Below are positions 32,859-43,595 of a DNA stretch of 64,000 bases, one piece after another. The stretch is from Rhodocyclaceae bacterium (GTDB taxonomy: Bacteria > Pseudomonadota > Gammaproteobacteria > Burkholderiales > Rhodocyclaceae): positions 1-64,000 of the forward strand of contig JAGRFY010000028.1 of the NCBI GenBank assembly GCA_020445765.1, read 5' to 3'. The notes beneath the pieces are model-generated. The model searched no databases. It saw only the letters and a program-made list of their open reading frames with translations, and was not told where the DNA came from. How positions within the stretch are numbered: position 1 is the first letter of the stretch; every line of letters begins with the position of its first letter. A program made the position numbers and the translations under genes.

Positions 32859-33874
32859 TGCTGGCGGACGATGAATGCCTGCAGCGGTACCGGACGCTTC
32901 CAGAACGGCCACAGGCGCGGTCGGACGAGGTCGGCGACGAGGGTCGCGCGGTCGCCCGGGGCGTGGATCGAGATCCTGCGCGCGCGGCCCTGGCGCAGTG
33001 CTGCCAGAGCTGGCGCCAGCCATTCGCCGTCAAACGATGCCAGGGCGCGCTGCCAGGCACCGAGGTCGAGGTGGCGGGCACCGTCGGCGGCAGCGTCGAC
33101 GCACACCAGTACGTCGCCGCCGGCGGCGATCAGCGCGTCGATCGACTGGTCCCGGCAGGTGACGCCCGCGCTGCGGCACAGTCCGCCGAGCAGGCTGCCA
33201 CTGCCGACCACCACTGCGGCCGGAGCGGTGGCGGCTTGCGGTGAATCACCGGCACCCCACGGCCATAGGCTGTTGATGGTCTGGCGGCCTTCGGATTCCC
33301 GCGCCCGATTGACCGGGTGGTTGTGCAGCCATACCTGGGTCTCGTTGATCAGCCGATGCCATTCGGTGGCGCCTTCGCCCGCGGGCATGAAGTGGGCCAC
33401 CGGCCGGCCGACGACGTCGGCCAGCGGTGCGAAGTCGGTCGGCGTGCTGTCGGCAAGGCCAAGATACCAGCGATACGGATTCGCCATCTCGAAGCGGCCG
33501 ATCGCGCCGAACTCGTCGTTCAGGCCGTCGATCAGCGCCGCTGCCTCGTCTGACGTGATGTCGAGTTCCGATCCTTCGATCAGCAGCAGATGGTCTCGCG
33601 CAAAGCGCAGGCCCACCGGATCCACGCACAGCCAGCTGGCCGTATCCGGCGGCTGCAGATCGCCTTCGCCGAGTCGCCGAAGCGCCGCCAGCGAGCTGCC
33701 GGGCGGCAGTCCGAAGGCCGACAACAGCGCGATCTCGCTGCCCTGGCCCGGCGACAGCTCGCATGCCGCCGCGCCGAGCAGGCGCGCGAGCGCTGGCGTC
33801 TCTAGGCCGCGCGTGGGCGCTTCGGTCTGCAGGCCGGGCCACAGCAGGCCGGGGACGAAGAACTGGATATGCAT
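32855..33874 (-). CDS. Conserved protein coupled to recJ (COG4255/RpfE type)
   Basis: The product has 339 residues and no membrane segment. It begins MHIQFFVPGLLWPG and contains WLCVDPVGLRFARDHLLLI, FGAIGRFEMANPYRWYLGL, HRLINETQVWLHNHPVNRAREAEG-like text and a NSLWPWG motif. These are marks of a beta/gamma-proteobacterial family often labelled regulatory protein RpfE or phosphoglycerate-mutase-like. I know of no tested function. It is coupled by ATGA to recJ, which suggests related expression only. Confidence 0.72.
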   Translation of the reverse strand: MHIQFFVPGLLWPGLQTEAPTRGLETPALARLLGAAACELSPGQGSEIALLSAFGLPPGSSLAALRRLGEGDLQPPDTASWLCVDPVGLRFARDHLLLIEGSELDITSDEAAALIDGLNDEFGAIGRFEMANPYRWYLGLADSTPTDFAPLADVVGRPVAHFMPAGEGATEWHRLINETQVWLHNHPVNRARESEGRQTINSLWPWGAGDSPQAATAPAAVVVGSGSLLGGLCRSAGVTCRDQSIDALIAAGGDVLVCVDAAADGARHLDLGAWQRALASFDGEWLAPALAALRQGRARRISIHAPGDRATLVADLVRPRLWPFWKRPVPLQAFIVRQQ

Positions 33875-34002
33875 CTCGGACGGTCCGGGCGGACCCGGAT
33901 GCTACCACGCGCGCCGGCCTCGATCCTTTCGGCTCGGTCGCAGTTGAGCGGTCGCGCGCACGCCTTCAGGCACAATGGCGGCTTTGCTTCGGTTCCGCCA
34001 GG

Positions 34003-35256
34003 ATGCGCTACGAATGGCTGGTCGGGCTGCGCTACACCCGCTCGCGCAAGCGGGCGCAGGGGCGCAACCGCTTCATCTCCTTCATCTCTCTCGTGTCGAT
34101 GGCGGGCATCGCGCTCGGCGTGACCGCGCTGATCACCGTGCTGTCGGTGATGAACGGCTTCCAGGACGAGCTCCGCAGCCGGATTCTCGGCGTTGCGTCG
34201 CATGCCGAAGTGACGGGTTTCGACGGCCGCCTGACGAACTGGCAACAGGTTTCCGAGCAGGTGCGGCGGAACCCCGAGGTGCTGGCTGCGGCGCCCTACG
34301 TGCAGGCGCAGGGGATGCTTTCGCTCGACGACGCGGTCCGCGGCACCCTGGTCCGCGGCGTGTTGCCCGCCGACGAGGAGACGGTGGCCGACTTCGCCCG
34401 CTACATGCGGGTCGGCAGCCTCGATGCGCTCGCCCCCGGTCGCTTCGGCATCGTGCTCGGGCTCGAACTGGCCCATGCTTTGCGCGCGCAGGTCGGAGAA
34501 AAGGTCACGCTGATCGCGCCCCAGGGCCTGGTGACGCCTGCCGCGGTCTTGCCGCGCCTGAAGCAATTCACCGTGGTCGGCATCTTCGAAGCCGGCATGT
34601 ACGAATTCGATTCCGGCCTGGCGCTGATCCACATGGCCGACGCCCAGGTGCTCTATCGTATGGGGGACGAGGTTTCCGGGCTGCGGATCAAGGTCGGCGA
34701 CCTGTTCGACGCGCCACGCGTCGCTCGCGAACTGGCCAGCGACATGGGAGGCCGGCTGGCGATCCGCGACTGGACGATGAGCCACGCCAACTTCTTCCGG
34801 GCAGTGGCGCTCGAGAAGAAGATGATGGCGATCATCCTGTTCCTGATCGTCGCGGTCGCGGCCTTCAACATCGTGTCGACGCTGGTGATGGCGGTGCAGG
34901 AGAAATACGCCGACATCGCGATCCTGCGCACGCTCGGTGCGTCGCCATCGTCGGTGATGGCGATCTTCGTGCTGCAGGGCACGGTGATCGGCGTGGTCGG
35001 CCTGATCATCGGCACCGCCGGCGGCATCGCGCTGGCGAGCAACCTCGACGTGGTCATTCCGTTTCTCGAGCGGCTGCTCGGCACCACGCTGTGGAACAAG
35101 GAGGTGTACTACATCACCGACATGCCCTCGACGGTGCTGGCGAGTGACGTGTGGACCATCGTCACGGTCTCCTTCGTGCTGACGCTGCTGGCGGCGATCT
35201 ATCCGAGCTGGCGTGCCGCGCGGGTCAATCCGGCGGAGGCATTGCGCTATGAGTGA
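34003..35256 (+). CDS. lolC: Lipoprotein-releasing permease LolC/LolE type
   Basis: The product has 417 residues. A first membrane helix (about 28-50) sits in [23 protein letters not shown], followed by [14 protein letters not shown] and a periplasmic domain. Three C-terminal helices follow (about 270-400), including [20 protein letters not shown]. With LolD it moves mature lipoproteins from the inner membrane to LolA. Only one permease gene is present, so it may act as a homodimer (LolF-like). lolD starts 8 bases before its stop. The upstream in-frame extension is not family-like. Confidence 0.92.
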   Translation: MRYEWLVGLRYTRSRKRAQGRNRFISFISLVSMAGIALGVTALITVLSVMNGFQDELRSRILGVASHAEVTGFDGRLTNWQQVSEQVRRNPEVLAAAPYVQAQGMLSLDDAVRGTLVRGVLPADEETVADFARYMRVGSLDALAPGRFGIVLGLELAHALRAQVGEKVTLIAPQGLVTPAAVLPRLKQFTVVGIFEAGMYEFDSGLALIHMADAQVLYRMGDEVSGLRIKVGDLFDAPRVARELASDMGGRLAIRDWTMSHANFFRAVALEKKMMAIILFLIVAVAAFNIVSTLVMAVQEKYADIAILRTLGASPSSVMAIFVLQGTVIGVVGLIIGTAGGIALASNLDVVIPFLERLLGTTLWNKEVYYITDMPSTVLASDVWTIVTVSFVLTLLAAIYPSWRAARVNPAEALRYE

Positions 35257-35944
35257 CGCGACGGCGGTGCTGGCCTGCCGGGATCTGGTCAAGCGATTCC
35301 GCGAGGGCCCGGATGCGGTCGAGGTGCTGCGCGGCGTCACCCTCGAAGTCGGCGCCGGCGAGCGGGTGGCGATCGTCGGTGCATCGGGCAGCGGCAAGAG
35401 CACGCTGCTGCATCTGCTCGGCGGCCTCGACGTGCCGAGCGCCGGCGAGGTGTACCTGGCTGGCCGGCAGTTGTCCACGCTGGCCGAAGCCGAGCGCGGC
35501 CGGCTGCGCAACCGAGCCCTCGGATTCGTCTATCAGTTCCATCATCTGCTGCCCGAGTTCACCGCGCTCGAGAACGTGGCGATGCCGCTCTATATCCGCC
35601 GCATGGCGCGCGCCGATGCGGACCGGCGGGCTGCCGCGATGCTCTCGGAAGTCGGCCTGGGGCACCGGCTCGACCACCATCCGGGCGAACTGTCCGGGGG
35701 CGAGCGCCAACGCGCGGCGATCGCACGGGCGCTGGTCACGGAGCCGGCCTGCGTGTTGGCCGACGAACCGACCGGCAATCTCGACCGGAGAACCGCCGAA
35801 ACGGTGTTCGATCTGATGCTCTCGCTCAATCGTCGCCTCAACACCAGCTTCGTCATCGTCACCCACGACAGCGCGCTCGCCGCCCGCGCCGGGCGCAGCC
35901 TGCGCCTCGAGGACGGCAGGCTGTCGGTCGACGCAACTTCCTGA
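35249..35944 (+). CDS. lolD: Lipoprotein-releasing ATPase LolD
   Basis: The product has 231 residues. All ABC motifs are intact: Walker [11 protein letters not shown]-loop [10 protein letters not shown], signature LSGGERQR, Walker [12 protein letters not shown] and the His of [18 protein letters not shown] is characteristic of LolD. It powers lipoprotein release by the LolC-type permease. Its ATG lies inside the 3' end of lolC (8-base overlap), so the two are coupled. Confidence 0.95.
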   Translation: MSDATAVLACRDLVKRFREGPDAVEVLRGVTLEVGAGERVAIVGASGSGKSTLLHLLGGLDVPSAGEVYLAGRQLSTLAEAERGRLRNRALGFVYQFHHLLPEFTALENVAMPLYIRRMARADADRRAAAMLSEVGLGHRLDHHPGELSGGERQRAAIARALVTEPACVLADEPTGNLDRRTAETVFDLMLSLNRRLNTSFVIVTHDSALAARAGRSLRLEDGRLSVDATS

Positions 35945-35987
35945 TATGACAAAGGTTATATTCCGACAAAGGGCGCCGGCAACGAGC

Positions 35988-36014
35988 TAAAGTTCTCGGG
36001 TGGCCAACCGTAGG
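35988..36014 (+). promoter_or_regulatory. Possible sigma-28 (FliA) promoter of the chemoreceptor gene
   Basis: TAAAGTTC (35988-35995), 11 bases and ACCGTAGG match the flagellar consensus TAAAGTTT-N11-GCCGATAA at the -35 and at CCG of the -10. The gene served is a chemoreceptor, as expected for this sigma factor. The -10 match is partial. Confidence 0.45.
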
Positions 36015-36058
36015 GTGGCTGAGGCCCGCAGGGCTATTTCCGCAATTCGGAGGCACTC

Positions 36059-38083
36059 GTGAAGACTGTGTTCGCACCCGTGGTTGGTCTGCTCAACCGA
36101 CTGAATTACAAGTCGAAATTCCTCGTCGTCCTGTCCATCGCGGCGGCCACCGGCATCATCATGGCGGGGCAGTTGTACGTCCAGCTCGATCGAAGCATCG
36201 AATCGACCCGGTCGGAGCAACGCGGCCTCGAGAGCTATCCGGCCGCGATCGGCGTCCTCACCCTGATGCAGCAGCACCGTGGCCTGACGGCCGGCCTGCT
36301 CGGCGGCAGCCAGGCGCTCGAAGCGAAGGTCGACGCCAAGGCACGAGCGCTCGACGAGGCCGTCGCCCGATTCGACGCGGTTCTGGCAGGTCCGGCGGCC
36401 GGCTTCGGGCTCGATGCCGGCTGGAACGCGCTGAAGCGGCAGTGGACTGCCCTGCGCGACAGCGGTCGCGGACTCGGTCGCGCCGAGAACTTCGCCCGCC
36501 ATACGGCGATGGTCGAAGCCATGCTGAGCCTGATCAGCGACCTCGGCGAGCGCTCCGGGCTGGGGCTCGACCCGCAGGGCGCGGCGATGAACCTGATCAC
36601 GCCGATGTTCCATTCGATCCCCGAGATCACCGAGCGGCTGGGCCGGCTGCGAGGCAAGGGCACCGGAATCCTGGCCAGCGGTGCGACCCAGTACGCAGAA
36701 CACGACGCCGTCGTCGCGCAACTGGCCGAACTGTCGGTGACCGCAAAGGCACTCGACGAGAACCTGAGGCGGGCCGCCAGCGAGGACATGGCCGACAGTT
36801 CGCGGGTGTCGAGCGCCCGTGGCGAGATCGCCTCGGCCATCGCCAGAATGCACAACGTAGCGACCGAGCAGATCGTCCAGGGCCAGATGAGTCTGCCCCC
36901 GGCCAAGTTCTTCGCCGAGGGCACGGCAGCCATCGACGTCGTGCTCGAGCACCTGAACGAGAGCATTCGTCCGGTCGTCGGCGGGCTGCTGAGCGCCCGC
37001 CTGCAGAAGCTCGAACGACAATTGGCGCTGGAGCTCGGGATCGCGGCGGCGGCGCTCGGCCTGCTCGCCTACATCCTGCTCGGCATGTACTTCGCGATAC
37101 TCGGCTCGGTGCGCGAATTGACCGATGGCGCCCGCCAGCTCGCCGACGGCGATTACACGGTACGGATTCGCTTCAGCGCCCGTGACGAGCTGTCCCGGGT
37201 TGCCGATCAGTTCAACCAGATGACCGGAAGCCTCGGGGCTCTGGTGCGCGAAATCAAGAACCGCGCCGGCGAACTGGCGGCCGCGGCGGGCAGCCTGAGC
37301 GGGGCTGCGCGGGACATCGCGGGCAGTTCGGAAAATCAGAGCGAGGCGGCCACCAGCATGGCGGCGGCGATCGAACAGATGACCGTCAGCATCGGCGAGA
37401 TTGCCCGGCACGCCGAAGATGCAGCCGAAAAATCGGAAACCTCCGGCAAGCTCTCCGGCGAAGGCGGCGAACTGACCGCTCGCACGGTCATCGGCATGGA
37501 ACAACTGGCGGAGGTCGTCGGACGCTCGGCCGGCGTGATCGAAAAGCTGGGCACCCAGTCGAGCGAGATCAGCAACATCGTCAATACCATCCGGGAAATC
37601 GCCGATCAGACCAATCTGCTGGCCTTGAACGCGGCAATCGAGGCCGCGCGTGCCGGCGAGAGTGGTCGCGGCTTCGCCGTGGTGGCCGACGAAGTGCGCA
37701 AGCTCGCCGAACGCACCGCGAGCGCGACCGGCGAGATCACCGGCATGGTCGATGCGATCCAGTCGGGCACCGCCGAGGCCGTCGAAACCATGTCGCAAGG
37801 GGTCGAGCGGGTGCGGGAAGGGGTCGAGCTGAGCGGCCGCTCGGGTGAGGCGATGCAGCAGATCAGCGCTGCCGCGGACCAGGTGATGGCTTCGGTGCGC
37901 GACATCAATCACGCGCTCGGGGAGCAGGGTTCCGTCAGTATCGAAATCGCGCGCAACGTCGAGGCGATTGCACGGATGGCCGAAGAGAACAACGAGTCGG
38001 TCAAGCGCACGTCCCAGACCGCGCTACAACTCGAGGGCGTGGCCGGCGACCTGCTCGATCAGGTTTCCCGCTTCCGCGTCTGA
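36059..38083 (+). CDS. Methyl-accepting chemotaxis protein
   Basis: The product has 674 residues from a GTG start with CGGAGG ideally placed. The first membrane helix is at about 17-38. A periplasmic, all-helical sensor of ~290 residues follows, containing a [13 protein letters not shown] segment like nitrate/nitrite-sensing (NIT) domains. The second membrane helix is at about 325-348. HAMP and the signalling domain follow, with the hairpin [21 protein letters not shown]. No C-terminal CheR-tethering pentapeptide is present. The ligand is unknown, and NIT-like sensing is inference. The 3' end overlaps the convergent DUF2062 gene by 25 bases. Confidence 0.92.
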   Translation: MKTVFAPVVGLLNRLNYKSKFLVVLSIAAATGIIMAGQLYVQLDRSIESTRSEQRGLESYPAAIGVLTLMQQHRGLTAGLLGGSQALEAKVDAKARALDEAVARFDAVLAGPAAGFGLDAGWNALKRQWTALRDSGRGLGRAENFARHTAMVEAMLSLISDLGERSGLGLDPQGAAMNLITPMFHSIPEITERLGRLRGKGTGILASGATQYAEHDAVVAQLAELSVTAKALDENLRRAASEDMADSSRVSSARGEIASAIARMHNVATEQIVQGQMSLPPAKFFAEGTAAIDVVLEHLNESIRPVVGGLLSARLQKLERQLALELGIAAAALGLLAYILLGMYFAILGSVRELTDGARQLADGDYTVRIRFSARDELSRVADQFNQMTGSLGALVREIKNRAGELAAAAGSLSGAARDIAGSSENQSEAATSMAAAIEQMTVSIGEIARHAEDAAEKSETSGKLSGEGGELTARTVIGMEQLAEVVGRSAGVIEKLGTQSSEISNIVNTIREIADQTNLLALNAAIEAARAGESGRGFAVVADEVRKLAERTASATGEITGMVDAIQSGTAEAVETMSQGVERVREGVELSGRSGEAMQQISAAADQVMASVRDINHALGEQGSVSIEIARNVEAIARMAEENNESVKRTSQTALQLEGVAGDLLDQVSRFRV

Positions 38084-38613
38084 TCTCTCGCCTGACGGCG
38101 CGCCAGTGCGCGCAGCAGGTGCATACGCCAGGCCAGTTTGACTGTCACGTAGCCGACCGCGGCGAGGCCGACCGCCAGCAGCAACAGACCGAGCGCGAGT
38201 GGCTCGCCGAGCCCGAGCAGCCAGTCGAATCCGGCGGACATCCATTCACCGAGGCTGGCGTCGCCGCGCGGCGGCGGTGGCGTGAACGTGCCGCCGCTCG
38301 CCAGCAGCCAGTCGCCGAGTGTGAATGCAGCCAGATACAGCGGGACGATCGTGAACGGATTGCTGTAGAGCGTGGTCACCAGCGCGAGCGGCAGATTGAC
38401 CCGGAACAGCACGCACGCGAGCGCCGCGCCCGGCATCTGGAACGGGCCCGGAATCAATCCGCAAAACAGACCCACCGCGATTGCACCGGCCGCCGAGTGT
38501 CGGTTCAGATGCCACAGCCGCGGGTGCAGAAGGGTACCGGCGAAAGGTCGCATCCAGCGGTTGTGCCGGATCGACGAGGGATCCGGCAAGTGGCGCCGGA
38601 TCAGACGCCGCAC
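38059..38613 (-). CDS. DUF2062 membrane protein
   Basis: The product has 184 residues from the GTG at 38613. The DUF2062 signature is clear: [48 protein letters not shown] and [17 protein letters not shown]. There are three membrane helices, the last (about 150-172) close to a basic tail. The start is uncertain: GTG fits family length but has no clear Shine-Dalgarno, and in-frame ATGs further upstream (to 38736) would add 41 or more residues. The gene end overlaps the 3' end of the chemoreceptor gene. Confidence 0.8.
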   Translation of the reverse strand: MRRLIRRHLPDPSSIRHNRWMRPFAGTLLHPRLWHLNRHSAAGAIAVGLFCGLIPGPFQMPGAALACVLFRVNLPLALVTTLYSNPFTIVPLYLAAFTLGDWLLASGGTFTPPPPRGDASLGEWMSAGFDWLLGLGEPLALGLLLLAVGLAAVGYVTVKLAWRMHLLRALARRQARDQTRKRET

Positions 38614-38885
38614 GGCGATTCGCTTGCGCGACGACGACGGTCGGACTCGGATCTCGTTCGCATGGTGGACGTGTCGACGGCAGCGGAATGACGAAGCGCG
38701 GATTCTAGCCTGCATTTGCTCGCTGCCTCCGGCCACCGCGCGATGGGGCGCGCCCGATCGTTCGGCGACGCCGGGGCGCCCGGTCGGCGCCGCGCGCCAG
38801 TCCGGATGCTCGGAGTTTCGAGACCCGAAACCACCTGCCGGATCGGCGATTGGCGACAGCGGGCCGGCTGCGGTCTAATGATGCG

Positions 38886-41213
38886 ATGTATGCCATTGTC
38901 TTGGCTGTGGTGGCCGCCTGCTGCCTGCTGCAGTCGTTGCCGGTGTTGCCGTCCGCGGGTGTGCTGGCGGCAGTCGCGGTGCTGGGCGGCGGATTGCTCG
39001 CGTGTGGGGCGCAGGCCGGCCGCGGGCCGATGGCTCGGGCGATCACGGCGGTCGCCGCATTTGCGCTGGCCGTCGCATGGGCCGGCATGCGCGCCGAGTG
39101 GCGGATCGCTGACGAGCTTGCGGCCGAGCTGGAAGGGCAGGACCTGAAAGTCAGCGGCGCGATCGTCAGCCTGCCGCTTCGAGCGCCTGGCTCGCTTTCA
39201 TTCGATTTCGAGCTCGACGACGAAATTTCCGGCGTACCCGGCTTGCTGCGCTTGCGCTGGTACGCCGAGCGCACCCAGCCGCGGTCCCTGCCGCGACTGG
39301 TACCGGGCGAACGCTGGCGATTGACGGTGCGGCTCCGCCGTCCGCATGGGCGCTTCAATCCGTACGGCGCCGACAGCGATGCACGAATGCTGCAGGAAGG
39401 CATTCGGGCCGTCGGCTACGTGCGTACTGGTGCCGACGCCGAGCGCCTGCCCGGGCACGGCGGCGGCATTCGGGCCTGGGTTTCGGCGCGGCGTCTGGCG
39501 CTTCGGCAGCGCTTCGAGTCGGCGCTTGCAGGCCGGCCGTGGGCCGGCGTGGCGGTGGCCATCGCGCTCGGTGACCAATCCGCGATTGCGCCCGGACAAT
39601 GGCAGATCCTGCGCGACCTGGGCATCGTCCATCTGGCAGTCGTCTCAGGACTCCACGTCGCCATGGCGGCCGCCTGCGGCGGCCTCGCAGTCGCCGGCAT
39701 GTGGTGCCGCAGCCGCCTTGCGCTGCGGCTTCCGGCACCGACCGCCGGCATGTTCGCCGGCCTCGCGACCGCATGGTCCTACGCGGCCCTTTCCGGTTTC
39801 GGGCTGCCGGTACAGCGCAGCGTGCTGATGCTCAGTATCGTCGTCGCGTGCTGGCTGCTGAAGCGTCGGATGCGGCCCGGCCGGGTTCTGGCGGTGGCAC
39901 TGCTGACGGTGCTGGCAGTCGACCCCTGGGCGGTGCTGGCGCCCGGCATGTGGCTGTCCTTCATCGCCGTCGCGATCCTCCTGGTGGCAGGCCGGCGCGC
40001 CGCCGAGAGCGGCGGCTGGCGGCGGATACCGGTGGCGCTGCTGCAGACCCAGGCGGCAATCGGCGTCGCGATGATCCCGGCCCTGCTGATCCTCTTCCAG
40101 CAGTTCTCGCTGGTGGCGCCGGTCGCCAACTTGCTGGCGGTTCCGGTATTCAGCCTGATCGTGCTGCCGCTCTGCCTGGCCTACGTCGTGCTGCCGCTCG
40201 ACAGCCTGGCCTTGCTTGCCCATGCCGTCGTCGAATGGTCGATGACAGCGCTTGCCTGGCTGTCCGCCAGCGGCGTCGCCAGCTGGCAGCAGGCGGCCCC
40301 GCCGACCCTGCTGGCCGTCGCCGCGGGCCTTGCTTGTGGCTGGGCGATACTGCCCCGGGGGACGCCGGGCCGGATTGCGGCACTGCTTGCCCTGGTGCCG
40401 CTGTTGAGTTTCCGCCCCGAGCGTCCGGCACACGGCGACTTCGAACTGGTGACGCTGGATGTCGGGCAGGGGCTGGCAGTGCACATTGCCACTGCCGGCC
40501 ACGATCTGCTGTTCGACGCCGGGCCGCGCTGGCGCGGCGGCGATGCGGGTCGCGCGGTGATCCTCCCCTATCTGCGTGCCAGCGGCGTCGAGCGGCTGGA
40601 CATGCTGGTCGTCAGCCACGCCGACAGTGACCACGCCGGTGGTGCGCGCAGCATCGGCGATGGGCTGCCGGTGGTGCTCGGCGCCACGGTCGCCGGGGTC
40701 GACACCGGCGAACTCGGGGGCGAATGGACGATCTGCCGCGACGGCGAATCCTGGGTCTGGGACGGCGTGCGCTTCGACTGGCTGAACCCGCTGAGCCGGC
40801 TCGCGGCCGGCGCGGCGAGCAGGAACGACAGATCCTGCGTATTGCGGGTCAGCGCAGCTGCCGGCCGCGCGCTGATCGTGGCCGATATCGGTCAGGCGGC
40901 CGAAGCGCAACTGGTCGCGGCGGATGCGGGCGCACTGCGGGCGGATCTCGTGCTGGTGCCGCATCACGGCAGCGCGACGTCGTCGTCGAGGGCGTTCGTC
41001 GAGGCGGTTGCGCCGGCTGCGGCCGTGTTTTCGGTGGGCCATCGATCGCGCTTCGGCCACCCCAGACCCGAGGTCTGGGCGCGCTGGGACGCGGTCGGGG
41101 CCCGCGGGCTGCGAACCGACAGCCAGGGTGCGATCCGCGCCGGATTCGGCGGAGCCGGGCTGGTCGTCACGACCGAGCGCCAGCGGCGAGAGCGCTACTG
41201 GCACGGCCGCTGA
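38886..41213 (+). CDS. comEC: DNA uptake channel protein ComEC/Rec2
   Basis: The product has 775 residues. N-terminal membrane helices and an OB-like loop (about 75-180) come first. The competence core follows with LAVVSGLHVAM and several helices (about 240-500). A metallo-beta-lactamase-like domain (about 530-775) contains DVGQGLAVHI, SHADSDHAGG and LVPHHGSATSS. ComEC carries single-stranded DNA across the inner membrane in natural transformation. The domain layout is complete, so the locus looks functional. The MYAIVL start follows the first membrane segment of the family. Confidence 0.92.
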   Translation: MYAIVLAVVAACCLLQSLPVLPSAGVLAAVAVLGGGLLACGAQAGRGPMARAITAVAAFALAVAWAGMRAEWRIADELAAELEGQDLKVSGAIVSLPLRAPGSLSFDFELDDEISGVPGLLRLRWYAERTQPRSLPRLVPGERWRLTVRLRRPHGRFNPYGADSDARMLQEGIRAVGYVRTGADAERLPGHGGGIRAWVSARRLALRQRFESALAGRPWAGVAVAIALGDQSAIAPGQWQILRDLGIVHLAVVSGLHVAMAAACGGLAVAGMWCRSRLALRLPAPTAGMFAGLATAWSYAALSGFGLPVQRSVLMLSIVVACWLLKRRMRPGRVLAVALLTVLAVDPWAVLAPGMWLSFIAVAILLVAGRRAAESGGWRRIPVALLQTQAAIGVAMIPALLILFQQFSLVAPVANLLAVPVFSLIVLPLCLAYVVLPLDSLALLAHAVVEWSMTALAWLSASGVASWQQAAPPTLLAVAAGLACGWAILPRGTPGRIAALLALVPLLSFRPERPAHGDFELVTLDVGQGLAVHIATAGHDLLFDAGPRWRGGDAGRAVILPYLRASGVERLDMLVVSHADSDHAGGARSIGDGLPVVLGATVAGVDTGELGGEWTICRDGESWVWDGVRFDWLNPLSRLAAGAASRNDRSCVLRVSAAAGRALIVADIGQAAEAQLVAADAGALRADLVLVPHHGSATSSSRAFVEAVAPAAAVFSVGHRSRFGHPRPEVWARWDAVGARGLRTDSQGAIRAGFGGAGLVVTTERQRRERYWHGR

Positions 41214-41387
41214 GCGATGCCTGCCGGCATGGCGATGCAGTCGCCGCGCCGGTCGGGTCCAGCCGGGCCCTGCCTGATGCCCGCCGTCGATGGGCTGCGT
41301 CGCGCAGCCCGCTTGCCGCGAGCGCTGACCCGGGTCGATCCGCGATAAACTTGCGGGAGCCGAAACCTCGCGGGGAGCGTTCTGCGC

Positions 41388-42308
41388 ATGAGCCTTTCGA
41401 CCTTGTTGGACCGATTCCTCGGCGCCGAGAGTGCCGACCGGCGTGCCGATCGCCCGCCGCAGATGCGTGAGCGCACCGTGCAATGCATCGGCGCTCACGG
41501 TCTTCACCGGATGGCCTATCGGGAGTGGGGCGATCCGATCAATCCGCGGGTGCTGATCTGTGTTCATGGCCTGACGCGAAACGGACGCGATTTCGATACC
41601 CTGGCGTCGATCATGAGCCGGGATTATCGGGTGGTGTGCCCGGACGTGGTCGGCCGTGGCCGAAGCGAATGGCTGAAGGTCAAGGACGACTATGCCTTGC
41701 CCCAGTACGTAGCCGATCTGATCACGCTGATTGCCCGCCTCGACGTCGAATCGGTCCATTGGGTCGGAACCTCGATGGGCGGCCTGATCGGCATGCTGAT
41801 CGCGTCTCAGCCGGGCAATCCGATCCACCGCCTGGTGCTGAACGATGTCGGGCCGGTGGTCACCGTGGCGTCGATCGAGCGTATCGGTCAGTACGTCGGC
41901 ACGGCCCCGCGCTTCGACGACATCGCACAGGCCGAGTCGTACCTGCGGGAAGTCTGTGCGCCGTTCGGTGCACTTGCCGACGAGCAGTGGCGGCACCTGA
42001 CCGAGAACGTCGTGACCGAGGTCGACGGCGGCCTGACGATGGCTTACGATCCCGGCATCGGCGACCCGTTCCGCAAGAATCCGTTGGTCGAGGATGTGGC
42101 GCTCTGGCCGGTGTACGATGCCATCCGCTGTCCGACCCTGGTCCTGCGGGGGGCCGAATCAGACCTGCTGGAGCGTGCCACGGCCGAAGAGATGGCCCGG
42201 CGCGGCCCGTGCGCCAAGGTCGTGGAGGTGCCCGGCGTCGGCCATGCACCGATGCTGCTGGACGAGGCCCAGATCGGCGAAGTGCGAGGCTTCCTGCTGG
42301 CGGAATGA
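41388..42308 (+). CDS. Alpha/beta hydrolase
   Basis: The product has 306 residues with the full alpha/beta-hydrolase frame. The oxyanion HG follows the strand VLICVHGL, the nucleophile is in GTSMGG, an Asp lies in the SDLLERA region and the catalytic His in GVGHAPML. No signal peptide is present. The substrate cannot be told from sequence; the family includes carboxylesterases and polyester depolymerase-like enzymes. It stands alone between comEC and the DUF2863 gene. Confidence 0.85.
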   Translation: MSLSTLLDRFLGAESADRRADRPPQMRERTVQCIGAHGLHRMAYREWGDPINPRVLICVHGLTRNGRDFDTLASIMSRDYRVVCPDVVGRGRSEWLKVKDDYALPQYVADLITLIARLDVESVHWVGTSMGGLIGMLIASQPGNPIHRLVLNDVGPVVTVASIERIGQYVGTAPRFDDIAQAESYLREVCAPFGALADEQWRHLTENVVTEVDGGLTMAYDPGIGDPFRKNPLVEDVALWPVYDAIRCPTLVLRGAESDLLERATAEEMARRGPCAKVVEVPGVGHAPMLLDEAQIGEVRGFLLAE

Positions 42309-42353
42309 CGGCGTCGGGCCCGGCTGGATGCCGGCGTCCGTACCCGGCGCGGG

Positions 42354-43523
42354 TCAGTGCAGGTGGCGCGGCATGTGTTCGGCCGGCTCTTCCGGCAATT
42401 CGGCGTGCACGGCTTCGCCGTCCGGCGACGGATAGTACGGCGCGCCGCAGTCGTCGCAATACTCGACCGGGAAGGCGTGGTCGAGCACCTGAATCTCGAG
42501 CACGCCGCAGTCACGCAGGGTTGCCTCGATCTCGGCGATGGTCTCGGCTTCGTCGTCCTCGGCGCCGAGCAGTGGCCACACCACGCCGTGCACGACCTCG
42601 TTGTTCGGTTTCAGCGTGAAACCGATGCGGAACTCCTCCAGTTGCCGGTCATGGAACGGCGCGACGACTGCCCGCAGGCCGGAAGCAGGCGATTCCAGTG
42701 TGGTGCCGAGGAAGGCCACCGACGCGCGCACCGAATAGGGGCGGCTCTCACGATCGGCCTGGCGGCTGGCCGCGAAGTAGGTCTCCGGCAGCACCACCTC
42801 GACCGCGCAGCCCGGCAGCAACGGCGCAAGGCATGCGCCGCCCTGGCTGCGCCATTGTTCGAGGCTGTGTTCGCGATTGCCGCCACGTTCCTGCCAGCGG
42901 AATACCGGGGCGCCGCGTGGCACGGCGACTGCCGCCAGCAGGTAGCGGGTATCGGACAGGAACTGACTGGTCTCGGGCATGCCCTCGGCGTCGATCTGCA
43001 TGTCCTGGTTGTCGAGGGCGGCGCTACCGAGTTCCTCGGCCAGGCCGGCAGTCGCGCAGTAGCCGACCGGAAGCTGGTCCGGGCTGAAGAGGTGATCCGC
43101 CACCGACAAGCGCACCGCCTCGGCGAGCACGTGGGCCTGCAGGTGCACGCGCAGGTTGGCGAGCACCGCCGGCGGGATGCTGCCGGCCGGGATGCGGAAG
43201 CGCGACCACGCCAGCACCGGCGCCGCGATCATCAGCACATCGTGCTCGCCGCGACCCCGGAACGCGGTCTCCGCGCGGGATTCGACGAAGTCGGCGAGTT
43301 CGTCGTAGGCGCGCGCGCTGACCGGATGGAGGTGATCGAAGGCCTCGTTGAAGATCTCCTCGTCGTTGGCGTCGAGCAGGCTGTCGACGATGTCGACCAG
43401 GCGGGCTTCCCAGAAGCGGTCTTCCTGACGGCTTCCGGACTCGGCCAGTCCGGTCGCCAGCCAGACCAGTTGCTCGGCGTCGTTTGAGAGGCCGCTGCGG
43501 CGGCCGAATCGGCTGCGTTTCAT
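42354..43523 (-). CDS. DUF2863 family protein
   Basis: The product has 389 residues and is soluble. It begins MKRSRFGRRSGLSNDAEQL and includes LMIAAPVLAWSRFRIPAG, YLLAAVAVPRGAPVFRWQE and a C-terminal region with VEYCDDCGAPYYPSPDGE, a CxxC pair. These are marks of DUF2863, a family almost confined to Betaproteobacteria, which helps place the organism. The function is unknown. It converges with the hydrolase gene and is followed upstream by ppsR on the same strand. Confidence 0.85.
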   Translation of the reverse strand: MKRSRFGRRSGLSNDAEQLVWLATGLAESGSRQEDRFWEARLVDIVDSLLDANDEEIFNEAFDHLHPVSARAYDELADFVESRAETAFRGRGEHDVLMIAAPVLAWSRFRIPAGSIPPAVLANLRVHLQAHVLAEAVRLSVADHLFSPDQLPVGYCATAGLAEELGSAALDNQDMQIDAEGMPETSQFLSDTRYLLAAVAVPRGAPVFRWQERGGNREHSLEQWRSQGGACLAPLLPGCAVEVVLPETYFAASRQADRESRPYSVRASVAFLGTTLESPASGLRAVVAPFHDRQLEEFRIGFTLKPNNEVVHGVVWPLLGAEDDEAETIAEIEATLRDCGVLEIQVLDHAFPVEYCDDCGAPYYPSPDGEAVHAELPEEPAEHMPRHLH

Positions 43524-43595
43524 GTCCTTACCTGGGTCGGCTGCGAGCTTGCTCGCGGTCCGGGAGCGGGATTGTAGCCGGCGCGCGGCTTGTCC

